The notes: generated from the letters alone by a model not told the origin. A stretch of 64,000 nt of DNA from Bradyrhizobium sp. MOS002 (GCF_003020115.1 NZ_PYFX01000013.1:1-64000); one strand, 5' to 3'; counted from the first letter of the stretch, positions 40,950 through 51,535 are shown. Program-made: numbers and translations.

Positions 40950-42134
40950 ATGCTCTCGACCCCCAGTTCCTCATTCCGCGACGCCTATCAGGCCCAGATC
41001 GCGTCCGGCGCGATCGAGCCCGATGCCGCCCAGGCCGAAATCGCCGACGCCTATGCGGCGCTCGACCAGCGGCTCGCCGATTACAAGCCGCAGCGCAAGC
41101 AGGGCCTGCTCAGCCGCCTGTTCAGCAGCGACAAGGACGAGGCGCCGCACGGGCTCTACGTCCATGGCGAGGTCGGCCGCGGCAAGACCATGCTGATGGA
41201 TCTGTTCTTCCAGCACTCGACCGTCGAGCACAAGCGGCGCGCGCATTTCCACGAATTCATGGCCGAGGTGCACGAGCGCATCTACGATTATCGCCAGGGC
41301 ATCGCGCGCGGCGAGATTGGCGACGGCGACGTCATCGCGCTGACGGCGCATGCGATCTTCGAGGAGAGCTGGCTGCTCTGTTTCGACGAATTCCACGTCA
41401 CCGACATCGCGGATGCGATGATCCTGGGCCGCCTGTTCGCAAAGCTGCTGGAGCTCGGCACCGTGGTGGTCGCGACCTCCAACGTCGCGCCTGACGACCT
41501 CTACAAGGGCGGTCTGAACCGTTCGCTGTTCCTGCCCTTCATCCGGCAGATCACCGACCACATGGACGTGCTGCGGCTCGACGCGCGCACCGACTTCCGG
41601 CTGGAAAAACTTCAGGGCGTGCCGATGTGGCTGACGCCGGCAGACACCGAGGCGGACACCGCGCTCGATCGCGCCTGGTCGAAGATGTCGGGCGGCGCCA
41701 AATGCAAGTCGCGCGATATTTCGATCAAGGGCCGCATCCTGCACGTGCCGTGCTCGGCCCACGGCGTGGCGCGCTTCACGTTCGCCGATCTCTGCGAGCA
41801 GCCGCTCGGCGCATCCGACTATCTCAGACTGGCGCACGACTATCACACCATTCTGGTCGACCATATTCCAGTGATGGACATCTCTCAGCGCAACGCCGCC
41901 AAGCGTTTCATCACGCTGATCGACACGCTCTATGACAATGCCGTGAAGCTGATGGCCTCGGCCGATGCCAACCCGATCTCGCTCTATCTTGCCAACGAAG
42001 GCAGCGAGGCCAACGAGTTCAAGCGCACCGCCTCGCGCCTGATCGAAATGAGTTCGGAATCCTATCTGGCGCTGCCCCACGGCCGCAAGGATTCCACCGC
42101 CAGCGGCTCGACCAAGGGGTTGGTGGAGACTTAA
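40950..42134 (+). CDS. zapE: Cell division protein ZapE (AFG1-like ATPase)
   Basis: 394 residues. Walker A GEVGRGKT (residues 73-80), Walker B LLCFDEFHVTD, then VVATSNVAPDDLYKGGLNR, the sensor region. AFG1/ZapE ATPases bind FtsZ under stress in E. coli, and related mitochondrial proteins act on respiratory complexes. Complete. It leads the mdh-suc block, which starts 200 bp downstream, and is probably independent of it because a repeat lies between. Confidence 0.94.
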   Translation: MLSTPSSSFRDAYQAQIASGAIEPDAAQAEIADAYAALDQRLADYKPQRKQGLLSRLFSSDKDEAPHGLYVHGEVGRGKTMLMDLFFQHSTVEHKRRAHFHEFMAEVHERIYDYRQGIARGEIGDGDVIALTAHAIFEESWLLCFDEFHVTDIADAMILGRLFAKLLELGTVVVATSNVAPDDLYKGGLNRSLFLPFIRQITDHMDVLRLDARTDFRLEKLQGVPMWLTPADTEADTALDRAWSKMSGGAKCKSRDISIKGRILHVPCSAHGVARFTFADLCEQPLGASDYLRLAHDYHTILVDHIPVMDISQRNAAKRFITLIDTLYDNAVKLMASADANPISLYLANEGSEANEFKRTASRLIEMSSESYLALPHGRKDSTASGSTKGLVET

Positions 42135-42170
42135 AGGGCTTGGTCGAGACTTAAGTCCTATTTGCCAGCG

Positions 42171-42213
42171 CGGTCATTCCGGGCTCGCGCCTCGCGACGC
42201 CCCGGGAATGACG
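42171..42213. repeat. Short palindromic repeat, family D copy 2
   Basis: CGGTCATTCCGGGCTCGCGC, then CTCGCGACGCCCCGGGAATG and ACGA: the outer ends are complementary, like family D at 33371-33476 but with the centre missing. It lies between zapE and mdh. Confidence 0.7.
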
Positions 42214-42337
42214 AGGTTGCGCCCGAATACGCGGCAAGCCCGACAATTGGGCAACCCGCGACTTGAACGGGGGAGGCGAAAGGGATAACCACCCGTCTCA
42301 GTTTTCCCCTCCTTACGTGTCTAAAGGACAGGCTCAC

Positions 42338-43306
42338 ATGGCGCGCGACAAGATTGCTTTGATTGGCTCCGGTCAGATCGGCGGAACGCTGGCTCATCTC
42401 ATCGGCCTGAAAGAGCTGGGCGATGTGGTGATGTTCGACATCGCCGAGGGCGTGCCGCAGGGCAAGGCGCTCGACATCGCGCAGTCCTCGCCGGTCGACG
42501 GCTTTGACGCGCACTACACCGGCGCGAACTCCTACGAGGCGCTCGACAACGCAAAGGTCTGCATCGTCACCGCAGGCGTGCCGCGCAAGCCCGGCATGAG
42601 CCGCGACGACCTCCTCTCCATCAACCTCAAGGTCATGGAGCAGGTCGGCGCCGGCATCAAGAAGTATGCGCCCGACGCCTTCGTCATCTGCATCACCAAC
42701 CCGCTCGACGCGATGGTCTGGGCGCTGCAGAAGGCTAGCGGCCTCCCGCACAAGAAGGTCGTCGGCATGGCCGGCGTGCTGGATTCGTCGCGCTTTCGCT
42801 ACTTCCTGGCCGACGAGTTCAACGTTTCGGTCGAAGACGTCACCGCCTTCGTGCTGGGCGGCCATGGCGACACCATGGTGCCGCTGGTAAAATACTCCAC
42901 CGTCGCCGGCATCCCGCTACCCGATCTCGTCAAGATGGGCTGGACCTCGCAGGCGCGCCTCGACGAGATCGTCGACCGCACCCGCAACGGCGGTGCCGAG
43001 ATCGTCAATCTGCTCAAGACCGGCTCGGCCTTCTACGCGCCGGCGGCCTCCGCGATCGCGATGGCCGAGAGCTATCTGCGTGACAAGAAGCGCGTGCTGG
43101 CCTCGGCCGCCTACCTGAACGGCGAATACGGCGTGAAGGACATGTATGTCGGCGTGCCCGTCGTGATCGGCTCCAAGGGTGTCGAGCGCGTCGTCGAGAT
43201 CGAGCTCGTCGGCAAGGACCGCGAAGCCTTCGACAAATCGGTCGGCGCAGTGCAGGGTCTGGTCGACGCCTGCAAGAAGATCGCACCCGATCTTCTGGGC
43301 CGCTAA
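42338..43306 (+). CDS. mdh: Malate dehydrogenase
   Basis: 322 residues of the lactate/malate dehydrogenase family, LDH-like MDH branch. NAD-binding GSGQIGG at residues 10-16, substrate loop around VTAGVPRKPGMSRDDL, NPLDAMVW and the catalytic His in GGHGDTMVPL. It oxidises malate to oxaloacetate in the TCA cycle. ATG at 42338 is chosen (aaaggacag upstream, family N-terminus MARDKIALIG); the frame is open 25 codons further only by chance. It is followed by its own terminator, so sucC may have a separate promoter too. Confidence 0.97.
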   Translation: MARDKIALIGSGQIGGTLAHLIGLKELGDVVMFDIAEGVPQGKALDIAQSSPVDGFDAHYTGANSYEALDNAKVCIVTAGVPRKPGMSRDDLLSINLKVMEQVGAGIKKYAPDAFVICITNPLDAMVWALQKASGLPHKKVVGMAGVLDSSRFRYFLADEFNVSVEDVTAFVLGGHGDTMVPLVKYSTVAGIPLPDLVKMGWTSQARLDEIVDRTRNGGAEIVNLLKTGSAFYAPAASAIAMAESYLRDKKRVLASAAYLNGEYGVKDMYVGVPVVIGSKGVERVVEIELVGKDREAFDKSVGAVQGLVDACKKIAPDLLGR

Positions 43307-43318
43307 ACCCAACAATTC

Positions 43319-43353
43319 CCGCCGAAGATCGAAAACCCGGTCTTCGGCGGTTT
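43319..43353 (+). terminator. Hairpin terminator after mdh
   Basis: CCGCCGAAGA / TCTTCGGCGG, a 10-bp perfect stem with a 12-base loop, then TTTCAC. It lies 12 bases past the mdh stop. The short T run suggests partial read-through into sucC. Confidence 0.7.
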
Positions 43354-43525
43354 CACTTCCGAGCCCCGGCTGCAGCTCTTGTTGCAGGCTTGGCGGGCTC
43401 GGATCGGCAGTCCAGAGATCGATGTCAGAGAATCCGGGTTGCAGTTCCTGTGGTATATGGTATGCCAGCCACAAGACTGAGGTGGGCCTACGAGGTCACC
43501 GCCCGCGGGTTCAGGGAGCGACCAT

Positions 43526-44722
<1,197 letters not shown>

Positions 44723-44726
44723 GGCC

Positions 44727-45206
44727 ATGACCCAGGACCATCTCGCTGCATCGTCCCCGCTGCCGGAGCACGCGCGTCTTGCCGCGTTCGCCGGTGAATG
44801 GAATGGCGAAGAGGTGGTCTTTCCGTCGCGCTGGACGGAGGGCGGGACGGCGACCTCTCACGTCGTGGCCCACATGGATCTCAACGGCTTCTATCTGATC
44901 CAGGACTCGGTCCAGACCCGCGACGGCAAGCAGAGCTTCGCCACCCACGGCATCTTCACCTTCGACCGCGAAGACCGGACCTACAAATTGTTCTGGTACG
45001 ATTCGCTCGGCTACACGCCGCCCTCGCCCGCCTCCGGCGGGTGGGTCGGCAAAACCCTGACGCTGGTGCGCGGCTCGCTCCGCGGCAATGCGCGCCACGT
45101 CTACGAAATCATCGACGACGATTCCTATTCGTTGAAGATCCAGTTCTCGCCGGACGCGGAAGGCTGGGCCGACGTGCTCACCGGCGTCTACCGCCGCATC
45201 CACTGA
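44727..45206 (+). CDS. DUF1579 family protein inside the sucCD operon
   Basis: 159 residues, cytosolic, mostly beta: LAAFAGEWNGEEVVFPSRWT, SHVVAHMDLNGFYLIQDSVQ, KLFWYDSLGYTPPSPASGGW. It fits the DUF1579 lipocalin-like fold, whose function is unknown. It begins 4 bp after sucC and ends 34 bp before sucD on the same strand, so it is certainly in the operon. It could bind a hydrophobic or CoA-related ligand, which is inference only. Confidence 0.85.
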   Translation: MTQDHLAASSPLPEHARLAAFAGEWNGEEVVFPSRWTEGGTATSHVVAHMDLNGFYLIQDSVQTRDGKQSFATHGIFTFDREDRTYKLFWYDSLGYTPPSPASGGWVGKTLTLVRGSLRGNARHVYEIIDDDSYSLKIQFSPDAEGWADVLTGVYRRIH

Positions 45207-45240
45207 CCTCTCACTCGTTAGTTTCGCGAAAGCAGACCTC

Positions 45241-46125
45241 ATGTCCATCCTGATCGACAAGAACACCAAGGTCATCTGCCAGGGCTTTACCGGCAAGAAC
45301 GGCACGTTCCATTCGGAGGCCGCGATTGCCTATGGCACCAAGATGGTCGGCGGCACTTCGCCGGGCAAAGGCGGCGCGACGCATCTGGGCCTGCCGGTGT
45401 TCGACACCGTGCGCGAGGCGCGTGAGAAGACCGGCGCCGATGCATCGGTGATCTACGTGCCGCCGCCGGGCGCGGCCGATGCGATCTGCGAAGCCATCGA
45501 CGCCGAGATCCCGCTGATCGTCTGCATCACGGAAGGTATCCCGGTCATCGACATGGTCCGGGTGAAGCGTTCGCTGGCCGGCTCCAAGTCGCGCCTGATC
45601 GGACCGAACTGCCCGGGCGTCATGACCGCCGGCGAGTGCAAGATCGGCATCATGCCGGCCAACATCTTCAAGACCGGCAGCGTCGGCATCGTTTCCCGCT
45701 CCGGCACCCTGACCTACGAAGCCGTGTTCCAGACTACCCAGGAAGGCCTCGGCCAGACCACGGCGGTCGGCATCGGCGGCGATCCGGTCAAGGGAACCGA
45801 GTTCATTGACGTGCTGGAAATGTTGCTCGGCGACCCCAAGACCGAGTCGATCATCATGATCGGCGAGATCGGCGGTTCCGCCGAGGAGGATGCCGCCCAG
45901 TTCCTCAAGGACGAGGCCAAGCGCGGCCGCAAGAAGCCGATGGTCGGTTTCATCGCCGGTGTCACGGCCCCTCCCGGCCGCCGCATGGGCCACGCCGGCG
46001 CGATCATTTCGGGCGGCAAGGGCGACGCCGGTTCCAAGACCGACGCGATGAAATCGGCTGGAATTACAGTGTCCCCGTCTCCCGCTCGCCTGGGCCACAC
46101 GCTTGCCGAAAAATTGAAAGCCTGA
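45241..46125 (+). CDS. sucD: Succinyl-CoA synthetase alpha subunit
   Basis: 294 residues. CoA-binding Rossmann N-terminus (SILIDKNTKVICQGFTGKNG), RSGTLTYEAVFQTTQ, and the phosphorylated His251 in GRRMGHAGAI. Partner of SucC. It starts 34 bp after the DUF1579 gene. sucA follows after 137 bp. Confidence 0.98.
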   Translation: MSILIDKNTKVICQGFTGKNGTFHSEAAIAYGTKMVGGTSPGKGGATHLGLPVFDTVREAREKTGADASVIYVPPPGAADAICEAIDAEIPLIVCITEGIPVIDMVRVKRSLAGSKSRLIGPNCPGVMTAGECKIGIMPANIFKTGSVGIVSRSGTLTYEAVFQTTQEGLGQTTAVGIGGDPVKGTEFIDVLEMLLGDPKTESIIMIGEIGGSAEEDAAQFLKDEAKRGRKKPMVGFIAGVTAPPGRRMGHAGAIISGGKGDAGSKTDAMKSAGITVSPSPARLGHTLAEKLKA

Positions 46126-46262
46126 TTCACACCTTCGTAATTTTCCGGGCGAAGTTTCGCAGCAAATAGGGTAAATGGTGCCTGTCGCGCTGGTCCTCTG
46201 CCGGGGAGCCCAGCGCCAGCGCCGTTTGTTATGCGCGAACCGAAATCGCCAGGAACTCAAGT

Positions 46263-49244
46263 ATGTCTCGCCAAGACGCGAACGCAGCCTTTGCCCTCTC
46301 CTCCTTTTTGCAGGGCACCAACGCCACCTACATCGACGAAATCTACGCCCGCTACGAGAAGGACCCGTCCTCGGTCGATGCCGAGTGGCAGGAATTCTTC
46401 AAGAGCCTCAACGACCAGCCGGGTGACATGAGCAAGAACGCCCAAGGCCCCTCCTGGGAGCGTGCCAACTGGCCGCTGACCCCGCAGGACGATCTGACCT
46501 CCGCGCTCGACGGCAATTGGGCGGAAGTCGAGAAGACGGTCGGTGCCAAGATCGCCGCCAAGGCGCAGGCCAAGGGTGGCGACAAGGCTGGCGACAAGGG
46601 CGGCGGCCTCTCCTCCGCAGACCTGCTCCAGGCCACGCGCGACTCGGTCCGCGCCCTGATGCTGATCCGCTCCTACCGCATGCGCGGCCACTTCCACGCC
46701 AAGCTCGATCCCCTCGGCATCGAAGCCCAGCGCAATCGCGAAGAGCTCGATCCCCGTACCTACGGCTTCAGCGAAGCCGATTTCGACCGCAAGATCTTCC
46801 TCGACCATGTGCTCGGTCTCGAATACGCCAGCTTGCGCGAAATCACCGCGATCTGTGAGCGCACCTACTGCCAGACGCTCGGCGTCGAGTTCATGCACAT
46901 CACCAACGCGGCGCAGAAGGCGTGGATCCAGGAGCGCATCGAGGGGCCGGACAAGGAAATCTCGTTCACCCGCGAAGGCCGCCGCGCCATCCTGATGAAG
47001 CTGGTCGAAGCCGAAGGCTTCGAGAAGTTCTGCGACACCAAGTTCACCGGCACCAAGCGCTTCGGCCTGGACGGTGCTGAATCGCTGATCCCCGCGCTCG
47101 AGCAGATCATCAAGCGCGGCGGCAATCTCGGCGTGAAGGAGGTCGTGCTCGGCATGCCGCATCGCGGCCGCCTCAACGTGCTGACCCAGGTGATGGGCAA
47201 GCCGCATCGCGCGCTGTTCCACGAGTTCAAGGGCGGTTCGGCCAATCCTGATGCGGTCGAAGGCTCGGGCGACGTCAAATATCACCTCGGCGCGTCCTCG
47301 GATCGCGAGTTCGACGGCAACCGCATCCATCTGTCGCTGACCGCCAACCCCTCGCATCTCGAGATCGTCGATCCCGTCGTGCTCGGAAAAGTCCGCGCCA
47401 AGCAGGATCAGCACGGCGATCCGCCGGACCAGCGCATCTCCGTGATGCCGCTGCTGATGCATGGCGACGCAGCGTTTGCCGGCCAGGGCGTGGTCGCGGA
47501 ATGCTTCGGCCTGTCGGACCTGAAGGGCTACCGCACCGGCGGCTCGGTGCACTTCATCGTCAACAACCAGATCGGCTTCACCACCTATCCGCGTTATTCC
47601 CGTTCCTCACCGTATCCGTCGGATGTGGCGAAGATGATCGACGCGCCGATCTTCCACGTCAACGGCGACGATCCGGAAGCCGTCGTGTTCGCGGCCAAGG
47701 TCGCGACCGAGTTCCGGCAGAAATTCCACAAGCCCGTCGTCATCGACATGTTCTGCTACCGCAGGCATGGCCATAACGAGGGCGACGAGCCGGCTTTCAC
47801 CCAGCCGGTGATGTACAAGAAGATCGCGGCCCATCCGTCGACGCTCGAGCTCTACGCCCGGCGCCTGATCAACGAAGGCGTACTGACAGAGGGCGAGGTC
47901 GAGAAGGCCAAGGCGGACTGGCGCGCGCGGCTCGATGCCGAGCTCGAAGCCGGCTCCGGCTACAAGCCCAACAAGGCCGACTGGCTCGACGGCAAATGGG
48001 CCGGCTTCAAGATCGCCGATCAGGAAGAAGATGCGCGGCGCGGCGTCACCGGCGTCGACACCGCCGAACTGAAGGATATCGGCCGCAAGATCACCAAGGT
48101 GCCGGATGGTTTCCGCGTCCACCGCACCATTCAGCGCTTCCTCGACAACCGCGCCAAGGCGATCGACACCGGCGCCGGCATCGATTGGGCGACCGGCGAG
48201 GCATTGGCGTTCTGCACCCTGCTCAACGAGAACCACCATGTCCGCCTGTCGGGCCAGGATTCCGAGCGCGGCACCTTCTCGCAGCGCCACTCCGTCCTGA
48301 TCGACCAGGAGGACGAGAGCCGCTACACGCCGTACAACCATCTCGGTCACGAGCAGGGCCATTACGAGGTCATCAATTCGCTGCTGTCGGAAGAAGCGGT
48401 GCTCGGCTTCGAGTACGGCTACTCGCTCGCCGAGCCGAACACGCTGACATTGTGGGAAGCCCAGTTCGGCGACTTCGCCAACGGCGCGCAGGTCGTGTTC
48501 GACCAGTTCATCTCCTCGGGCGAGCGCAAATGGTTGCGCATGTCCGGCCTCGTCTGCCTCTTGCCGCATGGCTATGAGGGCCAGGGGCCGGAGCACTCCT
48601 CGGCGCGTCTGGAGCGTTTCCTGCAGATGTGCGCCGAAGACAACATGCAGGTGGTCTACCCGACCACGCCGGCGAACTATTTCCACGTGCTGCGCCGCCA
48701 GCTCCATCGCGAGATCCGCAAGCCGCTGATCGTGATGACGCCGAAGTCGCTGCTGCGTCACAAGCGGGCGGTGTCGCGCCTCGAGGAGCTCGCGAAGGGA
48801 ACGACCTTCCACCGCATCCTCTATGATGACGCCCAGATGCTGCCGAGCGAACCGATCAAGCTCGTTCCCGACGAGAAGATCCGCCGCATCGTGCTCTGCT
48901 CGGGCAAGGTCTATTACGACCTCTACGAGGAGCGCGAGAAGCGCGGCATGGACGATATCTACCTGATGCGCGTCGAGCAGCTCTATCCGGTGCCGCTGAA
49001 GGCGCTGGTGGCCGAGCTGTCGCGCTTCAAGAAGGCCGAAGTGGTGTGGTGCCAGGAAGAGCCACGCAACATGGGTGCCTGGCACTTCATCGAGCCCTAT
49101 CTGGAATGGGTGCTGAACCAGGTGAACGGTGTGAGCCGGCGTCCGCGTTATGTCGGCCGCGCCGCCTCCGCCGCGACCGCCACGGGTCTGATGTCGAAGC
49201 ATCAGGCGCAGTTGAAGGCGTTCCTGGACGAAGCATTGAGCTGA
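46263..49244 (+). CDS. sucA: 2-oxoglutarate dehydrogenase E1 component
   Basis: 993 residues. Thiamine-diphosphate enzyme: SFLQGTNATYIDEIYARYEK is the E1o N-terminal helix that binds E2/E3, GDAAFAGQGVV and GFTTYPRYSRSSPYPSD the active-site region, CYRRHGHNEGDEPAFTQP the ThDP signature. It decarboxylates 2-oxoglutarate and charges the lipoyl group of SucB. The leader (46126-46262) holds a GCGCTGG / CCAGCGC inverted repeat. sucB is 179 bp downstream with a repeat in between. Confidence 0.98.
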   Translation: MSRQDANAAFALSSFLQGTNATYIDEIYARYEKDPSSVDAEWQEFFKSLNDQPGDMSKNAQGPSWERANWPLTPQDDLTSALDGNWAEVEKTVGAKIAAKAQAKGGDKAGDKGGGLSSADLLQATRDSVRALMLIRSYRMRGHFHAKLDPLGIEAQRNREELDPRTYGFSEADFDRKIFLDHVLGLEYASLREITAICERTYCQTLGVEFMHITNAAQKAWIQERIEGPDKEISFTREGRRAILMKLVEAEGFEKFCDTKFTGTKRFGLDGAESLIPALEQIIKRGGNLGVKEVVLGMPHRGRLNVLTQVMGKPHRALFHEFKGGSANPDAVEGSGDVKYHLGASSDREFDGNRIHLSLTANPSHLEIVDPVVLGKVRAKQDQHGDPPDQRISVMPLLMHGDAAFAGQGVVAECFGLSDLKGYRTGGSVHFIVNNQIGFTTYPRYSRSSPYPSDVAKMIDAPIFHVNGDDPEAVVFAAKVATEFRQKFHKPVVIDMFCYRRHGHNEGDEPAFTQPVMYKKIAAHPSTLELYARRLINEGVLTEGEVEKAKADWRARLDAELEAGSGYKPNKADWLDGKWAGFKIADQEEDARRGVTGVDTAELKDIGRKITKVPDGFRVHRTIQRFLDNRAKAIDTGAGIDWATGEALAFCTLLNENHHVRLSGQDSERGTFSQRHSVLIDQEDESRYTPYNHLGHEQGHYEVINSLLSEEAVLGFEYGYSLAEPNTLTLWEAQFGDFANGAQVVFDQFISSGERKWLRMSGLVCLLPHGYEGQGPEHSSARLERFLQMCAEDNMQVVYPTTPANYFHVLRRQLHREIRKPLIVMTPKSLLRHKRAVSRLEELAKGTTFHRILYDDAQMLPSEPIKLVPDEKIRRIVLCSGKVYYDLYEEREKRGMDDIYLMRVEQLYPVPLKALVAELSRFKKAEVVWCQEEPRNMGAWHFIEPYLEWVLNQVNGVSRRPRYVGRAASAATATGLMSKHQAQLKAFLDEALS

Positions 49245-49259
49245 GAAGTTTTTACACCT

Positions 49260-49379
49260 CGTCATGCCCCGCCTTGTGCGCAATTGCGCACTGGGGCGGG
49301 GCATCCAGTATTCCGCGCCGTCCGTCTTTATCGCGACTGTCACGGCGTACTGGATCGCCCGCATCCGCGGGCGATGACA
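49260..49379. repeat. Palindromic intergenic repeat, family B copy 4, in the sucA-sucB gap
   Basis: CGTCATGCCCCGCC..., then GGGGCGGGGCATCCAGTATT on the left; GGCGTACTGGATCGCCCGC, then GGGCGATGACA on the right. The loop of the left hairpin is replaced by GTGCGCAATTGCGCAC (49276-49291), which also occurs in the family C element at 17320-17335. It fills most of the sucA-sucB gap. Confidence 0.88.
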
Positions 49380-49423
49380 TCTGCACTTATGTCCGCATTG
49401 GCGATCTCCTTAAGGAAAAGACC

Positions 49424-50665
49424 ATGACTGAAATTCGTGTGCCGACTCTCGGCGAATCCGTCACCGAGGCCACCATCGGCCGCTGGTTCAAGAAGGCCGG
49501 TGATCCCGTCGCCGTCGACGAGCCCTTGGTGGAGCTCGAGACCGACAAGGTTACCATCGAAGTCCCGGCGCCCTCCGCCGGCACGCTGAGCGAGATCATC
49601 GCCGCCGATGGTGCCACCGTCGCAGTCGGTGCGTTGCTCGGCCAGATTACCGAAGGCGCCGCTGGCGCTGCCAAGCCGGCCGCTGCGCCCGCCAAGCCCG
49701 CGGCTGCCGCTCCTGCCGCCGTCGCCGCGGCTGCTCCCGCCGCGGCGAAGGCGCCGCCGGCCGACGCCCCGCTCGCCCCCTCCGTGCGAAAGCTGTCGGC
49801 CGAGACCGGCGTCGACGCCTCGACCGTTCCCGGCTCCGGCAAGGACGGCCGTGTCACCAAGGGCGACATGCTCGCCGCGATCGAGCGTGCGGCGTCCGCG
49901 CCGACCCCGGTCAACCAGCCCGCCGCAGCAGTTCAGGTCCGCGCACCCTCGCCGGCCGATGACGCCGCCCGCGAAGAGCGCGTCAAGATGACCCGGCTGC
50001 GCCAGACCATCGCGCGCCGCCTCAAGGACGTGCAGAACACCGCCGCGATGCTCACGACCTTCAACGAGGTCGACATGACCAACGTCATGGCGTTGCGCGC
50101 GCACTACAAGGATGCGTTCGAGAAGAAGCACGGCTCCAAGCTCGGCTTCATGGGCTTCTTCACCAAGGCCGTCGTGCAGGGCCTGAAGGACATCCCGGCC
50201 GTCAACGCCGAGATCGACGGCACCGATCTGATCTACAAGAACTACTATCACATCGGCGTCGCCGTCGGCACCGACAAGGGTCTCGTGGTGCCCGTGGTGC
50301 GCGACTGCGACAACAAGTCGATCGCCGACATCGAGAAGGGCATCGCCGATTTCGGTCGCCGCGCCCGTGACGGCCAGCTCAAGATCGACGAGATGCAGGG
50401 CGGCACCTTCACCATCACCAATGGCGGCATCTACGGCTCGCTGATGTCGACCCCGATCCTGAACGCGCCGCAGTCCGGCATTTTGGGCATGCACAAGATC
50501 CAGGAGCGGCCGATGGTCGTCGGCGGCAAGATCGAGGTCCGCCCGATGATGTACCTGGCGCTGTCCTACGATCACCGCGTCATCGACGGCAAGGAAGCCG
50601 TGACCTTCCTTGTTCGCGTCAAGGAGAGCCTGGAAGATCCGGCCCGCCTGGTGCTCGATCTCTGA
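49424..50665 (+). CDS. sucB: Dihydrolipoyllysine succinyltransferase (E2 of 2-oxoglutarate dehydrogenase)
   Basis: 413 residues. Lipoyl domain with Lys42 in ETDKVTIEVPAP, an Ala/Pro-rich flexible linker (about 80-115), an E1/E3-binding domain (APSVRKLSAETGVDASTVPG), then the catalytic domain with YDHRVIDGKEA (His/Asp). It transfers succinyl to CoA. ATG at 49424 is chosen because aaggaaaag precedes it; the frame is open upstream only because it runs through the repeat and the end of sucA. Confidence 0.98.
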   Translation: MTEIRVPTLGESVTEATIGRWFKKAGDPVAVDEPLVELETDKVTIEVPAPSAGTLSEIIAADGATVAVGALLGQITEGAAGAAKPAAAPAKPAAAAPAAVAAAAPAAAKAPPADAPLAPSVRKLSAETGVDASTVPGSGKDGRVTKGDMLAAIERAASAPTPVNQPAAAVQVRAPSPADDAAREERVKMTRLRQTIARRLKDVQNTAAMLTTFNEVDMTNVMALRAHYKDAFEKKHGSKLGFMGFFTKAVVQGLKDIPAVNAEIDGTDLIYKNYYHIGVAVGTDKGLVVPVVRDCDNKSIADIEKGIADFGRRARDGQLKIDEMQGGTFTITNGGIYGSLMSTPILNAPQSGILGMHKIQERPMVVGGKIEVRPMMYLALSYDHRVIDGKEAVTFLVRVKESLEDPARLVLDL

Positions 50666-50729
50666 TCCCTGATGCTCTGCGAGCGCCGTCGCCTTTCGCG
50701 ACGGCGCGTGTCGAACCATGGAGGCGCGC

Positions 50730-51479
50730 GTGACGGATAAAGTCGTTGTCATCACCGGCGGCAGCCGCGGCATTGGACGCGCGACTGCACTTGCCGCGGC
50801 CGCGCGCGGCTTCCGTGTCGTGGTCGGCTATGCCAGCAACAAGACGGCTGCCGACGAGGTGGTCGCGGAGATTGCGGCCAGCAACGGCAAGGCCATCGCG
50901 GTGAAATGCGACGTCGCCGAGGAAAGCGACATTCTTGCGCTGTTCAAGGCCGCGGACGCGTTCGGCACGCTCGGCGCACTCGTCAACAATGGCGGTATTG
51001 TCGGGACCAGCGGCGTGCGCGTCGACGAGATGTCGGCCGAGCGCATCCAGCGCGTGATGGCGGTCAACGTCACCGGCTCCATCCTCTGCGCGCGCGAAGC
51101 GGTGAAGCGGATGTCGACCAAGCACGGCGGCCAGGGCGGCGTCATCGTCAATCTGTCGTCGGTTGCCGCCAAGCTCGGCGCGCCGAACACCTATGTCGAC
51201 TATGCCGCGTCCAAGGGCGCGATCGATTCCTTCACCATCGGCCTCGGCTATGAGGTTGCCGGCGAAGGCATTCGCGTCGCGGGCATCCGCCCCGGCCTGA
51301 TCGACACCGAAATCCACGCTGCCGGCGGTGAGCCCGACCGCGCCCATCGTCTGGCCCATATGGTGCCGATGAAGCGCGTCGGTACTGCCGATGAAGTCGC
51401 CAATGCCATCGTCTGGCTGATGTCGGACGATGCCTCCTACGTCACCTCAGCCATTCTCGATGTGTCCGGCGGACGCTGA
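50730..51479 (+). CDS. SDR family oxidoreductase within the suc/lpd block
   Basis: 249 residues. TGGSRGIG Rossmann motif at about residues 9-16, NNGG instead of the common NNAG, a Ser in NLSSVAA and YAASK as catalytic Tyr/Lys. FabG/glucose-dehydrogenase-like; the substrate is unknown. GTG at 50730 is chosen because ggagg lies 5 bases upstream, whereas the in-frame ATG at 50718 overlaps that site. It sits between sucB (65 bp) and lpdA (57 bp), all on one strand. Confidence 0.9.
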   Translation: MTDKVVVITGGSRGIGRATALAAAARGFRVVVGYASNKTAADEVVAEIAASNGKAIAVKCDVAEESDILALFKAADAFGTLGALVNNGGIVGTSGVRVDEMSAERIQRVMAVNVTGSILCAREAVKRMSTKHGGQGGVIVNLSSVAAKLGAPNTYVDYAASKGAIDSFTIGLGYEVAGEGIRVAGIRPGLIDTEIHAAGGEPDRAHRLAHMVPMKRVGTADEVANAIVWLMSDDASYVTSAILDVSGGR

Positions 51480-51535
51480 CGCGCCGCGCGGACGCTGACA
51501 CATCACTCAACGCTAAACTTACGGGACTTTCTCTC

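Noticed and set aside
47607..49364. 585-codon minus-strand frame opposite sucA
   Set aside because: Shadow of sucA extending into the family B repeat; no plausible product.
49046..49423. Extending sucB upstream into sucA
   Set aside because: Overlaps sucA in another frame and the repeat; the ATG at 49424 gives the standard lipoyl-domain N-terminus.
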